Below are positions 1 through 10,689 of a stretch of 64,000 bases of DNA, in pieces. Made by a program: the position numbers and the translations under genes. Below the pieces are notes generated by a model. It was given only the letters and a program-made list of their open reading frames with translations, did not search any database and was not told the DNA's origin. Source of the DNA: Moringa oleifera (Eukaryota; Streptophyta; Magnoliopsida; Brassicales; Moringaceae); the NCBI GenBank assembly GCA_021397835.1, contig JAJFZO010000034.1, positions 8,757,501 to 8,821,500 on the forward strand, given 5' to 3'. The stretch's first letter is position 1. Every line of letters starts with the position of its first letter.

Positions 1-1440
1 ATGCCTCTATAACTTAAATAGAGCTTAGTCAATCTGCTCTAAGAATTTAATGATATGTTTTCTTCGCTCACAAAGATATGTCAAGCCTAGATAAGAGTAT
101 AGTGGAACACAAGCTGCCAGTTAAGCTAAAATGTGCTCTGGTTCAATAAAAGTTAAGGAGAATGAACTAAGAAATACTCCTAAAGGTCAAAGAAGAAATA
201 CAAAAACTCTTGGAAGTAGAATTCATAGTGGTTTCTAAATACCCATTGTGGGTAACAAATATAGTCTTGGTATTAAAAAAAAAGTCAAATTCAAATTTAT
301 GTCAACTATCGTGACTTAAATAAAGGAAGTCCTAAATATGATTTTTCTCTCCCATGTATAGATATGCTAGTTAACAATACGACAAAATACTCCTTAATTT
401 CTTTCATGGATGTTATTCCAGGTACAACCAAATACTTGTGGCACTAGAAGATATGGAAAAAATCACTTTTGCAACTATGTGGGGAACATTTTGCTATCCA
501 ATAATGCCTTTCAGTTTAAAGAATATCAGGGTAAGATATCAGAGGGCAATGGTAACTTTATTTCATGACGTGATGCACAACTCCATTAAAGTCTACATGG
601 ATGACATGATTGCCAAATCCAAGAAAGACGAGAATTATATAGATGACTTAAAAAGTTGTTTGAAAGACTTAGATGATACAAGCTACAGCTAACCATGAAT
701 AAATGTACTTTCAGAGTCAAATCTGAAAAGTTGTTAGACTCTTTATAGTCAATGGATAGGGAATCGAGGTTTACCTTGACAAAATTTGAGCTATACAAGA
801 ACGCCCCCCACCAAAGATAGTAAAAGAAATAAGTGGCTTCTTGGGGCACCTAAACTACATATCTAGATTCATATCACAACATACAAATATTAGGACCCTA
901 TTTTCACATTATTAATGAAGCCTGACTAGGGTAGTGGAATGTAGAGTGCCAAATGGGCTTCGATAAGATTAAGGAATATTTGTCCTAACCACCGATGTTA
1001 ATGCCTTTGATTCTAGGAAAGCCACTGATATTATACCTATCCCTCTATGACAAATCTTTGGTTTGTGTGTTGGTATAGGCTAATGAAACAACAAAGAAAG
1101 AATAGGCAATATATTATCTCAATAAGAAGTTTACATATTATGAGCGTAGGTACTCATCAATTAAAAAATATGTTATGCTCTGACATGGGCTACTTAGAAA
1201 TTAATACAATATTTGCTTAGCCATACAGTCTAGGTTATAAGAAAATTAGACCCCATAAAGAATTTGATAGAAAAAACTATTGCTTTCAAGGAGATGGCAA
1301 GATGGCAAGTGCTTTTATCTGAATATAATCTAGTCTGTGTCTCGTAGAAAATTGTTAAGAGGAATATCAGCTGAATTTTCAGCTGAAAAAACAATGATAA
1401 TTATCTCCCCATTAAGTTTGATGTTTCAAATGAAGACTTA
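1..1440 (+). pseudogene. Tat-lineage Ty3/gypsy pol, reverse transcriptase and RNase H part (decayed, 5' end outside window)
   Basis: This is the polymerase part of a plant Ty3/gypsy retrotransposon that would copy element RNA into DNA. The text 'VEHKLPVK' near 106-125 matches the start of the RT domain. The readable block 438-692 holds the palm domain with the catalytic YMDD box at about 594-605, followed by the usual 'MIAKS'. From about 830 the translation reads 'SGFLGHLNYISRF', and 1,100-1,200 holds an RNase H segment ('AIYYLNKKF..YERRYSSI'). Stops and frameshifts interrupt every domain, so no protein can be made. The style of the RT and the archaeal-type RNase H that follows place it in the Tat (Ogre-like) lineage. 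Gag and protease lie outside the window. Confidence 0.9.
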
Positions 1441-1900
1441 TCGAGTGAAGTTGACCTAATCAACGAGGAAGTAATTAGATGGACGATGTATTTTAATGGA
1501 GCATGCAGTGCATTGCGGCATGGCATAAGGGTACTATTAAAATCTCTAAAAGGAGACTATTGCCCCTTTACTGCAAGAGTAGACTTTTAATTCAGCCAAC
1601 AACTTGGTGAAATATGAGGCATCTATAATGGTTTTGAGAGCCACGATTGATAAAGATATCAAGCAGTTCACCATATATGGAGATTTTGCCCTAGTTATCT
1701 ATCAAGTAAAAAGAGAATGGTTGGTAAAAAACCTTAAGCTTCTAAATTGCTACAAGTTGGTGCAGGAGTTATTGACCAAATTTCAAGACATACGTTTTTA
1801 ATATCTCTCTAAAAAAGAACATCAAATGGCAGATACCTTAGTCATGTTAGTGGCAGTGTTTCAAATAAGTGATCTTAAAAATGTCATGCCTATCAAAATG
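1441..1900 (+). pseudogene. Archaeal-type RNase H (aRNH) domain of the Tat element, decayed
   Basis: A second RNase H-like domain lies between the retroviral RNase H and the integrase. This is a hallmark of the Tat lineage of plant gypsy elements. The translation reads 'WTMYFNGACSAL.HGI' near 1,480-1,530 and 'DYCPFTARV' near 1,555. It then continues in the open block 1,604-1,801 with 'YEASIMVLRATIDKDIKQF' and 'GDFALVIYQV'. A stop at about 1,590 and a frameshift before 1,604 break it. The domain probably acts in tRNA primer or RNA removal, but this is inferred from other family members. It supports Tat/Ogre rather than Athila or chromovirus. Confidence 0.85.
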
Positions 1901-1949
1901 ACTAAACAAAAAATGCCTGCGTCTTATGTCACATTAGAAAAAAAAAAGA

Positions 1950-3199
1950 GATAGAAAGTCGTGGTATTATGACATCAACAATTTTTTGAGGAATGATGGT
2001 ATCTAGTAAAAGTAAAAGAAAATGACAAAAATTTGAGAAAATTAGTAACAAATTACCTAACTTATGGAAAGACATTGTATAAAAGAAATTTTGATCAAAA
2101 ACTTTTGAGGGTGGTTAAACATCAAAGAAGGTCAAGAGATGTTGAAAGAAATACATGAAGGAATTTTGTGGAACCCATGTAAGAAGTCTCATGCTTACAA
2201 GACCAATAATCAGAGCAGGATATAGCTCATTATGAAGAGAAACTGCACACAATATGTATGAAAACATCATAAGTGCTAAATATATGCAGATAAGATTCAC
2301 ATGCCACCTTCAAATTTACATATGATAACTGTGCCTTAGCCATTTTCTCTGTAGGGGTTTGGTGTGATTGGCCCAATAACCCCAAAGACTTCAAACAGGC
2401 ATAAATTCGTTTTGATGTTTATCGATTACTTTACCAAATGAGTTGAAGTGTGGTCATTCTCTCAAATAACCAAATTAGTCATGATAAACTTCCTTAAAAG
2501 GGAGATAATTTATCAATATAGTACCCCAAGAATTATTTTAAATAATGCCAAGAATTTTAATAGTATGGAAATGGAGAAAGTATGCAAGTAGTTTAAGATC
2601 TATCATCATAATTCTGCCACATATCAACCACATATGAATGGAGCAGACGAGGCAGCAAATAAAAATATTAAACATATCATATGTAAGATGCTAGTCATGT
2701 ATCTGAATTCGCATGAGATCCTCCTAATGGCCTTCTACGCTTACCAAACATCGATTAGAACATCAGCTAAGGCAACCCTTTATGCCTTGGTACATGATAT
2801 AGATACTGTCTTACCAGTGTAAGTAGATATACTAACCCTTAGGGTTTTAAAATAAGTGGATTTGGAAGAGGTTGAATGGTTCAAACTAGATATGAATAGC
2901 TTAACCTCACTAATGAGAAGCATTTAAAAGCCCTTTGCCATGGGCAGATGTACCAAAAAAGAATGGAGAAAGCATGTAACAAGAAGGTACTCCCTAAGAA
3001 TTTTAAAGAGGGTGATCTGGTATTAAAAAGAATTTCAAACAACATCCTCGGCCTCAAAGGTAAATGGGCACCAAACAAGGAGGCTTCTTACATAGTGAAA
3101 AGAGCTTTCTCTAGTGGTATACTCATTCTTATAGAAATGGACAGTCAAGAGCTACCCAATCCTTTTAATTCTAATGTGGTAAAAATATACTATGCCTAA
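1950..3199 (+). pseudogene. Tat element integrase and pol C-terminus, decayed
   Basis: The integrase would insert element DNA into chromosomes. The zinc-binding (HHCC-like) region lies about 2,130-2,310 ('KEIHEG', 'CxxYADKIHMPPSNLH'). The catalytic core follows at 2,330-2,820 with 'GVIGPITPKTSN', 'FIDYFTK' and 'NGADEAANKNIK'. The second catalytic Asp has become Asn (AAT at 2,541-2,543), a G-to-A change, so the core would be inactive even without its stops. The C-terminal part is the open block 2,948-3,199, ending 'NSNVVKIYYA' with a stop at 3,197-3,199. The same pol terminus occurs in the minus-strand copy at 32,853. Confidence 0.88.
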
Positions 3200-5523
3200 G
3201 GACTCCTATGAGGGAAAGAGGCTTTTGAAACATTTTCCTTCCCCATTAAAAGATGGTCTGCCTAAGCTTAGGCATGACATAAATAACCAAGTGAATTGGA
3301 CATTACTAAAAATCATCCTTTAATTGTTACACTTTATCATACAAATCTTTGTACATTAATGTAATAAAAGCCACTTCGGCATCATTTCCTCCTTAAATGT
3401 CTCACTTTTTCTTGTTACCAAAGTGTGTCATTTATATTCTATACATAAAGGATTAAATGCATGTTTAAGTTGCATTTTACGAAATTGGGTAGTGACAAAA
3501 GGAAACATGCAAATAAAAAAGAAAAAATTATAATTTAAAAATGAGGAAATGACAATGAAGATAAAAACAATAAGAATCAAAAAAGAAGTAGGCAAATTAG
3601 GGGGAATTCAATCCAGTGGGTATTGATCATAAAAATAATTCTCACTCATGTCATATGGATGGACCGCCTTTTCTCACGGTAAGCTCTGGCTATCATTTCT
3701 TAAGCATTAAAACAGTCAAGTTGATGAGAAGACTAGTAGGCAAAACACTAAAGATTAGGGGATGGAAGATTAGTAATGTCGATTAAAAAAGAAAAAGGAA
3801 AAAGAGCTTAGTAATGAAGATGGTGCATAACATGCATGCATGCATTGCATTTAACATTTATAGGTGGAAGAACTTTAATCAAAAAATCTAAAGAATAGTC
3901 TCATAGAGATTGGAGAAAAGTCAAAAAGGAACAAAAAATAAAAATTATCCTCATCAAGATCTCTCACTAAAATAATTGAAATAACTTCAGGAAACTGATT
4001 AAAGAAAATCCTTAATGGAACAGCCAAGACTTCCTAAGAACTCTCTTGCAATAACACTCATTGACAAGATTTTTGAAAGCCATTATAGTAAGGAATCCAA
4101 GACAATTACTTCGAGGATGAAAGATCATAAAAATTAACTATAGCAAATAAAAAGCTTAGGACCATGATTGTAGGGAATCTAAGATAAGTGTTAAAAAGGG
4201 GATCCAAGATAGCCTTTTATGTTAAAACAAACCGAAAACATGGGATCACTGTGTTAAGGAATCTGAGGCACACGTTGAGGATAGGAATTTGTGAGAGCAT
4301 CTTATAATAAAGCAAGTTGAACACCTAAAATCACAATTGTAGGGAATCTAAGGCACGCCTCGAGGAAAAAAGTTTAGGAATGCTTGTTACAATCGAGTAC
4401 TAAAAGCCGAAGACCACAATTGTAGGGAATTCGAGACACATATAAATAAGGGGAATCTAGGATCACCCATTACATTGAATCCAATTGAAATCTCGAGATC
4501 ACTATCTTAAGGAAAGTGAGACAGAGGTTAAGGACGAGAATTTGTGAGATCTTCTTATAATAAAGTGAATTAAATGTCCAAGACTACGGTCGTAGAGAAT
4601 AGGCACATGCCGATGAGGGGAGCTTATAAATGCCTATTACAATTGAATACTAAAAAGCTTGGGACCGTAATCATAAGGAATCCTATAGATTGCATCAAAG
4701 ATGGGAATTCATGAAAGCTTCTTATAATAAAGCGAACTAGACATCTGAGACTACAATCACAAGGAATCTGAGGCGCACATTAAGGAGCAAAGTTCAAGAA
4801 CGCTTATTACAATAAAGTATTAAAAGTTTAAGATTCGCAATCACAGGGAGTTTAAGACACACATTGACGAAAAGAATTCAAGAAAGTTTTTTATAATAAA
4901 GTACTAAAGCTCAAGATTGCAATCATAGGGAATCCGAGACAACAAGGGTAGGAAGTTAGGAAAATTCAATGTAATAAAGTATTGAAAGCTCAGGACCACA
5001 ATCATAGGGAATTTGAGAGTCATATCAAGGATAAGAATTCAGGAAAGTTTGTTATAATAAAGCACAAGAATTTTGAAAACGCAATCATAGGAAATCTAAG
5101 ACAAGGCATCAAGAAAAGAAATTCCAAAACCACTAGCATTCAAGAATGACTAACATGACAGGTTACTAGAGAAGTATGTCCATCGCGTCACATGGAAGGC
5201 ATTTAAAGATGATTGCAAATCATACCCTGATAAAGAAACCATCATGTGGTGTTAAAAAAATACATCACGTGGAAGTCACCCTCATGATTTCAAAATGTAC
5301 ATCTCAAATCATAGAAATTTTTATATAAGAAAAAAGGAAAGAAGAAAACTAGAATGAAAAGGGAATAAAACAAATAAAACAAAACAAAAAAGAAAGAAAA
5401 AAATTTGCAATAAGGAAAGCTTAAAAAGAAAAAAATTTGCAATAAGGAAAGCTTAAAGTTTTGGTTTCGAGAAAAATTAGTTATCTTGTAGTTTTTATCC
5501 AAACTCTAACACTTAGAGCATGG
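3200..5523 (+). other. 3' untranslated region of the first Tat element
   Basis: There is no coding sequence here. The first 700 bases align by eye with the reverse complement of 32,116-32,852, the matching region behind pol of another Tat copy. Shared landmarks are the 'AGAGGC..TGAAACATTTT' stretch just after pol and a 'TGCATGCATGCAT'-like stretch near 3,831-3,846. The second half is an array of degenerate repeats, entered separately. The region ends in a polypurine tract and an LTR. Confidence 0.75.
4070..5110 (+). repeat. Degenerate tandem array of an approximately 80-95-bp unit in the Tat 3' UTR
   Basis: About a dozen diverged units follow each other. Each carries 'TATAATAAAG', then 'AAGCTCAAGA', then 'GCAATCATAGGGAATCTGAG', then 'AAGAATTCAAGAAAG' in varying form. 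Clear copies begin near 4,309, 4,557, 4,725, 4,812, 4,893, 4,972 and 5,053. Tandem arrays between pol and the 3' LTR are a known habit of Tat/Ogre-type elements and can seed satellites. Unit limits are approximate. Confidence 0.75.
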
Positions 5524-5537
5524 ACAAAAAGGGTAGC
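5524..5537 (+). promoter_or_regulatory. Polypurine tract before the 3' LTR
   Basis: The purine-rich stretch ACAAAAAGGGTAGC lies directly before the LTR start. It would prime plus-strand DNA synthesis. It is not a pure purine run, in keeping with the decay of this copy. Confidence 0.6.
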
Positions 5538-5719
5538 TATTGACACCTAATTTTGCTCCTAGAGACTTCTCCAAAATCTTATCTTCACCAGAGGTCCTAA
5601 ATCGAGTTTTGAACTATAACTTCATCTTCAAATCTATGTTAAATCGAGATTTTGTATTGGTCGGGATTAAGTTTCACTTGACTTAAATGAAGAGTTTCAT
5701 AAGATTTGTCATTCAGCTG

Positions 5720-6200
5720 AATATATCAAGATTTACATCATCAGGCTTGAACTCAATCCTAGTTCATCGAGATTTATTTCATCAAGCTTGAAGTTAATCT
5801 CAATTCATTGAGATTTACATCATCGAGCTTGGAGTCAATCTCAATTTACGAAGATTTACTTCATTGGGCTTTAAATTAATCTTAGTTCACTGAGGTTTGA
5901 TTTACTTCATCGAGCTTGAAATCAATCAAAATTCATCAGTTAAAAACTTCATCAAGCTTAAAGTCAGTTTTAATTCATCAAGATTTAATTCATTGGACTT
6001 GGAGATTCAATCTCAATTCATTGAGATTTACTTCATCAGGCTTGAAGTCAATTTTGATTCATTGAGATTTGCTTCATTCGGCTTGGAGTTAATCTTAAGT
6101 CATCGAGATTTACTTCATCAGGCTTGAAGTCAATTTTATGTCATCGGGATTTACTTCATTGAAATTGGAGTTCACTTCAATTTAATGGGATTACCTTCAT
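5720..6200 (+). repeat. Tandem array of an approximately 41-bp unit inside the LTR
   Basis: About ten or eleven diverged copies of a unit reading roughly TCATCGAGATTTACTTCATC followed by AGGCTTGAAGTCAATTTTAT. The clearest copies are around 6,018-6,060 and 6,100-6,140. It lies near the start of LTR copy 1. Related but fewer units appear in reverse orientation around 45,250-45,600, in the same LTR position of copy 3. Confidence 0.8.
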
Positions 6201-6599
6201 TAGGATCCTCTTGTTATGAAGATTGAAACTTTAATGCAGTTCATCAAGATTCTCCTATCATTGAGATTAAGCTCATTGGGTTTTTCTTCATCAACTTGCA
6301 TAGGTTGAGATATGTGTTCATCAAGATTTCTCTCATTTAAAGTTAACTCATCAAGTTTTGAAGCGGTGGTCACTAATCATTATTGCTGATTGGGTAGTTA
6401 ATAATTCTTAGGCTAATATTTTAGTAATATTGGTACATGCTTAGGATTATCGTTACTTCATTGTTTTATGCTCAAGGTGTATAACTACCAAATTTAAAGA
6501 ATAAGTGCAGATAAATTTGAAGAAAACTTCCATTACAAATTATACCAACTTTTTTACATCTAAAGAAAAAAAGAAAAGATTACACGTTGAAACTTCATT

Positions 6600-8758
6600 A
6601 GCCTCAAGCCCAGCTTTGGTGGCACCTATAGTTGGTTCTATGGTAACTTTGAGAATGGAAGCCCTTCCCAATACTGGTGGCAATGGCATCTTTTCAACTA
6701 GCTTTTTAGCTACCTCTTTCAAATCAATCAGTGGGAAATTTGAGTCCTTATAGTGGATCAAAAAAGCTTTTGCACGAGCACACATTTATACCCATGTTCG
6801 GTCGAGTTCGAGACATTTACTTTGAATTTCTTTAACTACTTACTTTTGAATTAGCCATTATAGGTAAGAGGTTTATTCCTCGATCATCTTGTATGTTTTC
6901 GACATTGCGAACTCATCAATGGCTCAAGATCGGGATTCTTCTCGAGCTACCCTTAACTCTTATTGATGTTGAAGGATAAGCTCATTTTTAGCTATCCTCA
7001 CTATTACATTCGCTTGGACATGGGCTAACTAAATCTTAGCATTGTCTACTTTAGTTCAGCCTTAGCCCACAAGCTTTTTAGCCTCTCAGCTTTAGCCACG
7101 TAGACATGCACTTTATTGACTATGTCAATTGCACACCTATGAGTAACATCGACCTCCTTCATGTAGTAGTAGAAGAACAATGCTGATGTGGTTGTATTTA
7201 TTGACAAGCACAACCATTTTTTAAGTGAACTATAAAAAAGAAAAGTCATTCATTAAGAATAACAATAGCAACTTGACTAGGAATTCACTACTATGATAGA
7301 AAGAGGATCAAGTGAATAATACTTATATTCCCTAATCTCATCATTATATTCCTTAAGAAGGTATCACTACTCTTATCTTTAACTTTTTCAAGTCTCGATG
7401 AATGATGCGTTTGTAGATCCATTCTTACACCAGGCTCAGGTGGTTTAAAGAGCCTTCAACTAAAAGATCTTATTTTGCTAAAGAATTTCTCTTTTTTGGG
7501 AATTACCCGTGGCCCACTTAAGGGCATCAAGATTGCATCCATAACACTCTGATCTTTAAGACTCATGCTTCCTTTCCCTTTCTTGCTTGATGGAAAAGCA
7601 ATAAAAACAGTCTTCCCTTTTTTTTTAAGGCAAGGGCAACACCACTCGACGCAAGTCAAGCTTTTTTTTCTTTCGTGGTAGCTTATGAAGGTTATCCTTT
7701 TTACTATGCTTGATTGGTTAGTCTAGCAGCATCACTAATAATAGAACTAACTCTAAGGGTAGTTCTCCCCATTGTGGCATTCATGACCTTTCAAAGTTGG
7801 TCTTTGGTTAGTGAAGATAGATTTCATTAAAGGGTCATTTCTTTAGGATCTACTAAGGTAAAACACAAGATTAGTTAAAAAAACATGAAACAAGTGCTAA
7901 ACTAGGATTAAAAATAGTGGATGCTAGTTTGATGGAGATCAAGGGCAAAAACACAACTTCTTCATCACGGTTAGTATGCAATTTAGGCTAAGTTTTAGTC
8001 CAGGTTTTAGTGCTTGATTCGGACCAAGAATTAAATTTAAAATATGAGAAAAGAGCTCTCCTTTTTCAAAATCTAAACTTGATTTATTCTCGATAGATTA
8101 AAAGGTCTTATCGAACTTAAAGGCCTTGTACCATAATTTCACAACCCTAACGACAACTACCCTAGTGTCATTTATATGGTCCCTAAAGTTATCTACACTC
8201 TGATGATTGGAAAGTATTCTGAAAATTGGCATCAAGCCAGTGTAAACCTTTTTCTTATATGCCTTTTTGAAGGTTTGACCCCACGCATTCAGGTTAAGGT
8301 ACATTTTAGGCCATGAGACCTATAAATACTTTTTAGCTCCTTCCTTATTGTTCGAAGGAAGGCCTTTAAAAAAAATTAGGCCTGATGGTACAGAGGTAAT
8401 AAAATTTAAATTTTGAATTTTAATGATTCCTATTGACCTTAACTGAAAAAGCTTTGCAAACAAGGCCGTTGAGAGATTTATGCAATTCATGGAAAATATT
8501 TTTGACACGAAAGTAACCACAAAATGCCTAGCATAGGGTAAGCTGAAAAGGAGAAATTTTAAGCTGCTGAGAGATATTAGGCAAAAAGACTTGAATGGGC
8601 AAGACTTGTCCTCCCTTAAGGTTATCTTCAAAACATGACCCACCCTTCGTGACGGGTGGTCTAATCATAAGCTGGACAAATCTTAGAATGAAAAAATTAT
8701 TTCTCGCCCATTCTAAGTCCTCAGAAATATAAGAAGAAGATCGTAGATTTCTAGCCAT
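6600..8758 (-). pseudogene. Antisense reading frame of the Tat LTR (PF04195-like 'putative gypsy type transposon'), copy 1
   Basis: A protein-like reading runs opposite to the pol of its own element and lies wholly inside the LTR. From ATG at 8,758 the translation reads 'MARNLRSSSYISEDLEWARNN', then 'GGSCFEDNLKGGQVLPIQVF' and 'LKISPFQLT' near 8,560. Further on come 'DNFRDHI' and 'KLWYKAFKFDKTF' (8,098-8,180), a Lys/Ser/Pro-rich stretch (7,456-7,659), and 'INKVHVYVAKAERLKSL' (near 7,060-7,120), probably a coiled coil. The pattern resembles PF04195-type proteins. Function is unknown. It is broken by several stops and frameshifts. Homologous frames lie at 31,294-32,115 and 42,805-45,033, starting at the same ATGGC. 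Confidence 0.7.
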
Positions 8759-10689
8759 GAATGCAAATGAAAAGACGTATGGAAGACTCAAAAAAATTGA
8801 AGATGAAAATGCAGAGCTTTGGCTTCCTAAGAGAGAGTTTAAAGGCTTCACGAGAGAGTAAAGGAAGGTAAAGAGAAGTGAAACACCTAAGAAATCCCTT
8901 TTTAAAATGGAAGAATCATTCAACAGAAAAATCAAAGCCGTCATACCAAATGTAATAACCCCTTTAATAAATATGGCCTTTTAGGATCCCTATGTCATAA
9001 ACTAAATCATGAGTTAGTACCTACCTATTAAATGTGTCAAAAAGGAAATTTTTGAAATGATTTAGTGGAAAACTAACTGGGCATTAGAAAAGCATGGATT
9101 TTTCCTATCTACTTTCTCTTCGCCTACTTTCTTCCTAACTTACCATTTTTTGATCTACCTAAAAATTCAACTTATACAATCTCTATGAATTCAAGCTCCA
9201 ACCACTCATGTGAGTTTGACCTTGATGATGTTGAGCTATACCAAGTTGAACCTTACTTTTCCAAATCCAAATGAATCTTAACAAATGAATTTATCAATGA
9301 TTATGTGAATTACTGAGGGATTCGAACCAGGGTGAACATGACCTTGACAAATCTCAACCTTGGAAAATCTTGAGCTAAACAAAGTTACCAAGTGGAAAAA
9401 AAACTCTGATGTGTTCATTCTAGGAAAGACTTTACAAACTTTTAAAAGCTAATGAGAAGATTAAATACTCAAGAAAAGGTGGTAGGATACAAGAATCACA
9501 TATTAGTGTATCTAGATCAATAGTAGGTGCAAACCATTTTTGTTAGGTGTCTTGCACAATTTAGATAATTGGCAGGCTTCTATAAGAGATTACATTTATA
9601 AATACCCCTTCAATCAAAAGGAGAGGGATAACTTGTTATAGCTTTTTACTACCTTTTTTTTCTTTTTTTAAGAATAGGCTCTCTAACACAAGCCTTTTGA
9701 GATTAGATTTCTTTTTTAGAAGTAAAAACACTTTGTTTCCTTTTCTGTAAAGAGTTTTTGAGACCATTCAGTGGCATCCTCTAGAATTTTTAAGATCTTT
9801 TCCTTTCTTATAACTGCAAAATAAAAGAGAGATTTTTTGGAACATGCTCGCTGGGTAAACTCAATCACCATACGGGGTCTCTTTGTGTAATAAATCAAAA
9901 TAACTTGATGAATAAAATCTTGTTGCTTTCTTTGATATTCTCTTACTTTCTTGGTTGTTTTAATGAGCTTCTTTTCTCCATTGCTTTTGCATTATATGCC
10001 ATCATTTTTGCACTAAATGAACTTTAGAATGACATTGTGTTGGAGTCTTTCCTTATATGAAGTTCTAAATAAAATTGTGTTGTCTTGAGGGAAGAAAAGT
10101 TAGTCTTAGTGCTTTTCCTTGACCATCTCCTAAAAATGCATTATCTTGAGCACTGCCTGACAATTTCAAGAAAATAAGATTTTTTTTTTTTTGTATTTAT
10201 TTCAAGATTCAGAGGTTTGGTAAAATTCAACTTTCTAGGTGTTAAACAAAATCATTTTGTAGACCAAGATAAGAAAATGGTCATATTCAAAAGTTTTCAT
10301 CATTCATACATTCTCCAAAGGTCTTCCATAATTATTATGTGTTACGTTGGATGGAAATTCATTTTGAATCTTTTTCACATCACTCGACAGAATACATTTT
10401 TATTGATCTAGTACTCATTTTGGGCATTTGTGAGGGTGCAAATTCTTCCTCACATGTAATAGACTCAAGGACCTAAATTTTTTAGTAAAGTTTAACCTGT
10501 GTCATAAATTTCATTAACCAATCATGCCATAAAAAGATTGGTGGTGACTTTTCTTAATTTTCATTAAAACACTAGCTAAAATGAATTTCAAGATTCATCA
10601 CTTTTAAAACAAAAAAGAAAAAATTTGTTTCCTCACTTTCAGGGGAGAGTAACAGTTTATCTTTGGCACCATTATGATAGTTGATAAGT

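Larger units (their letters stand above)
5538..10679 (+). mobile_element. Long LTR of the Tat element, copy 1 (3' LTR)
   Basis: The start TATTGACACCTAATTTTG matches the start of copy 3 on the other strand (TGTTGATACCTAATTTTA, 45,690 downward); the terminal TG is mutated to TA here. The end, 'CACCATTATGATAG', matches the end of copy 4 at about 49,245. Between them it shares collinear blocks with copies 2 and 3, for example around 9,030-9,080 and 10,200-10,300. It sits behind pol and a polypurine tract, so it is the 3' LTR. At about 5.1 kb it is very long, as in Ogre-type elements. It holds a 41-bp repeat array, an antisense reading frame (6,600-8,758) and, from 8,760 on, noncoding LTR sequence. 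Confidence 0.75.

Noticed and set aside
5290..5502. 70-codon minus-strand hydrophobic frame (possible membrane protein)
   Set aside because: The Phe/Leu/Ser-rich reading comes from an A-rich stretch of the Tat 3' UTR just before the polypurine tract and has no coding signature.
4070..6200. CRISPR-like array
   Set aside because: Repeats are diverged, contiguous and lack unique spacers, and the DNA is a plant nuclear retrotransposon.
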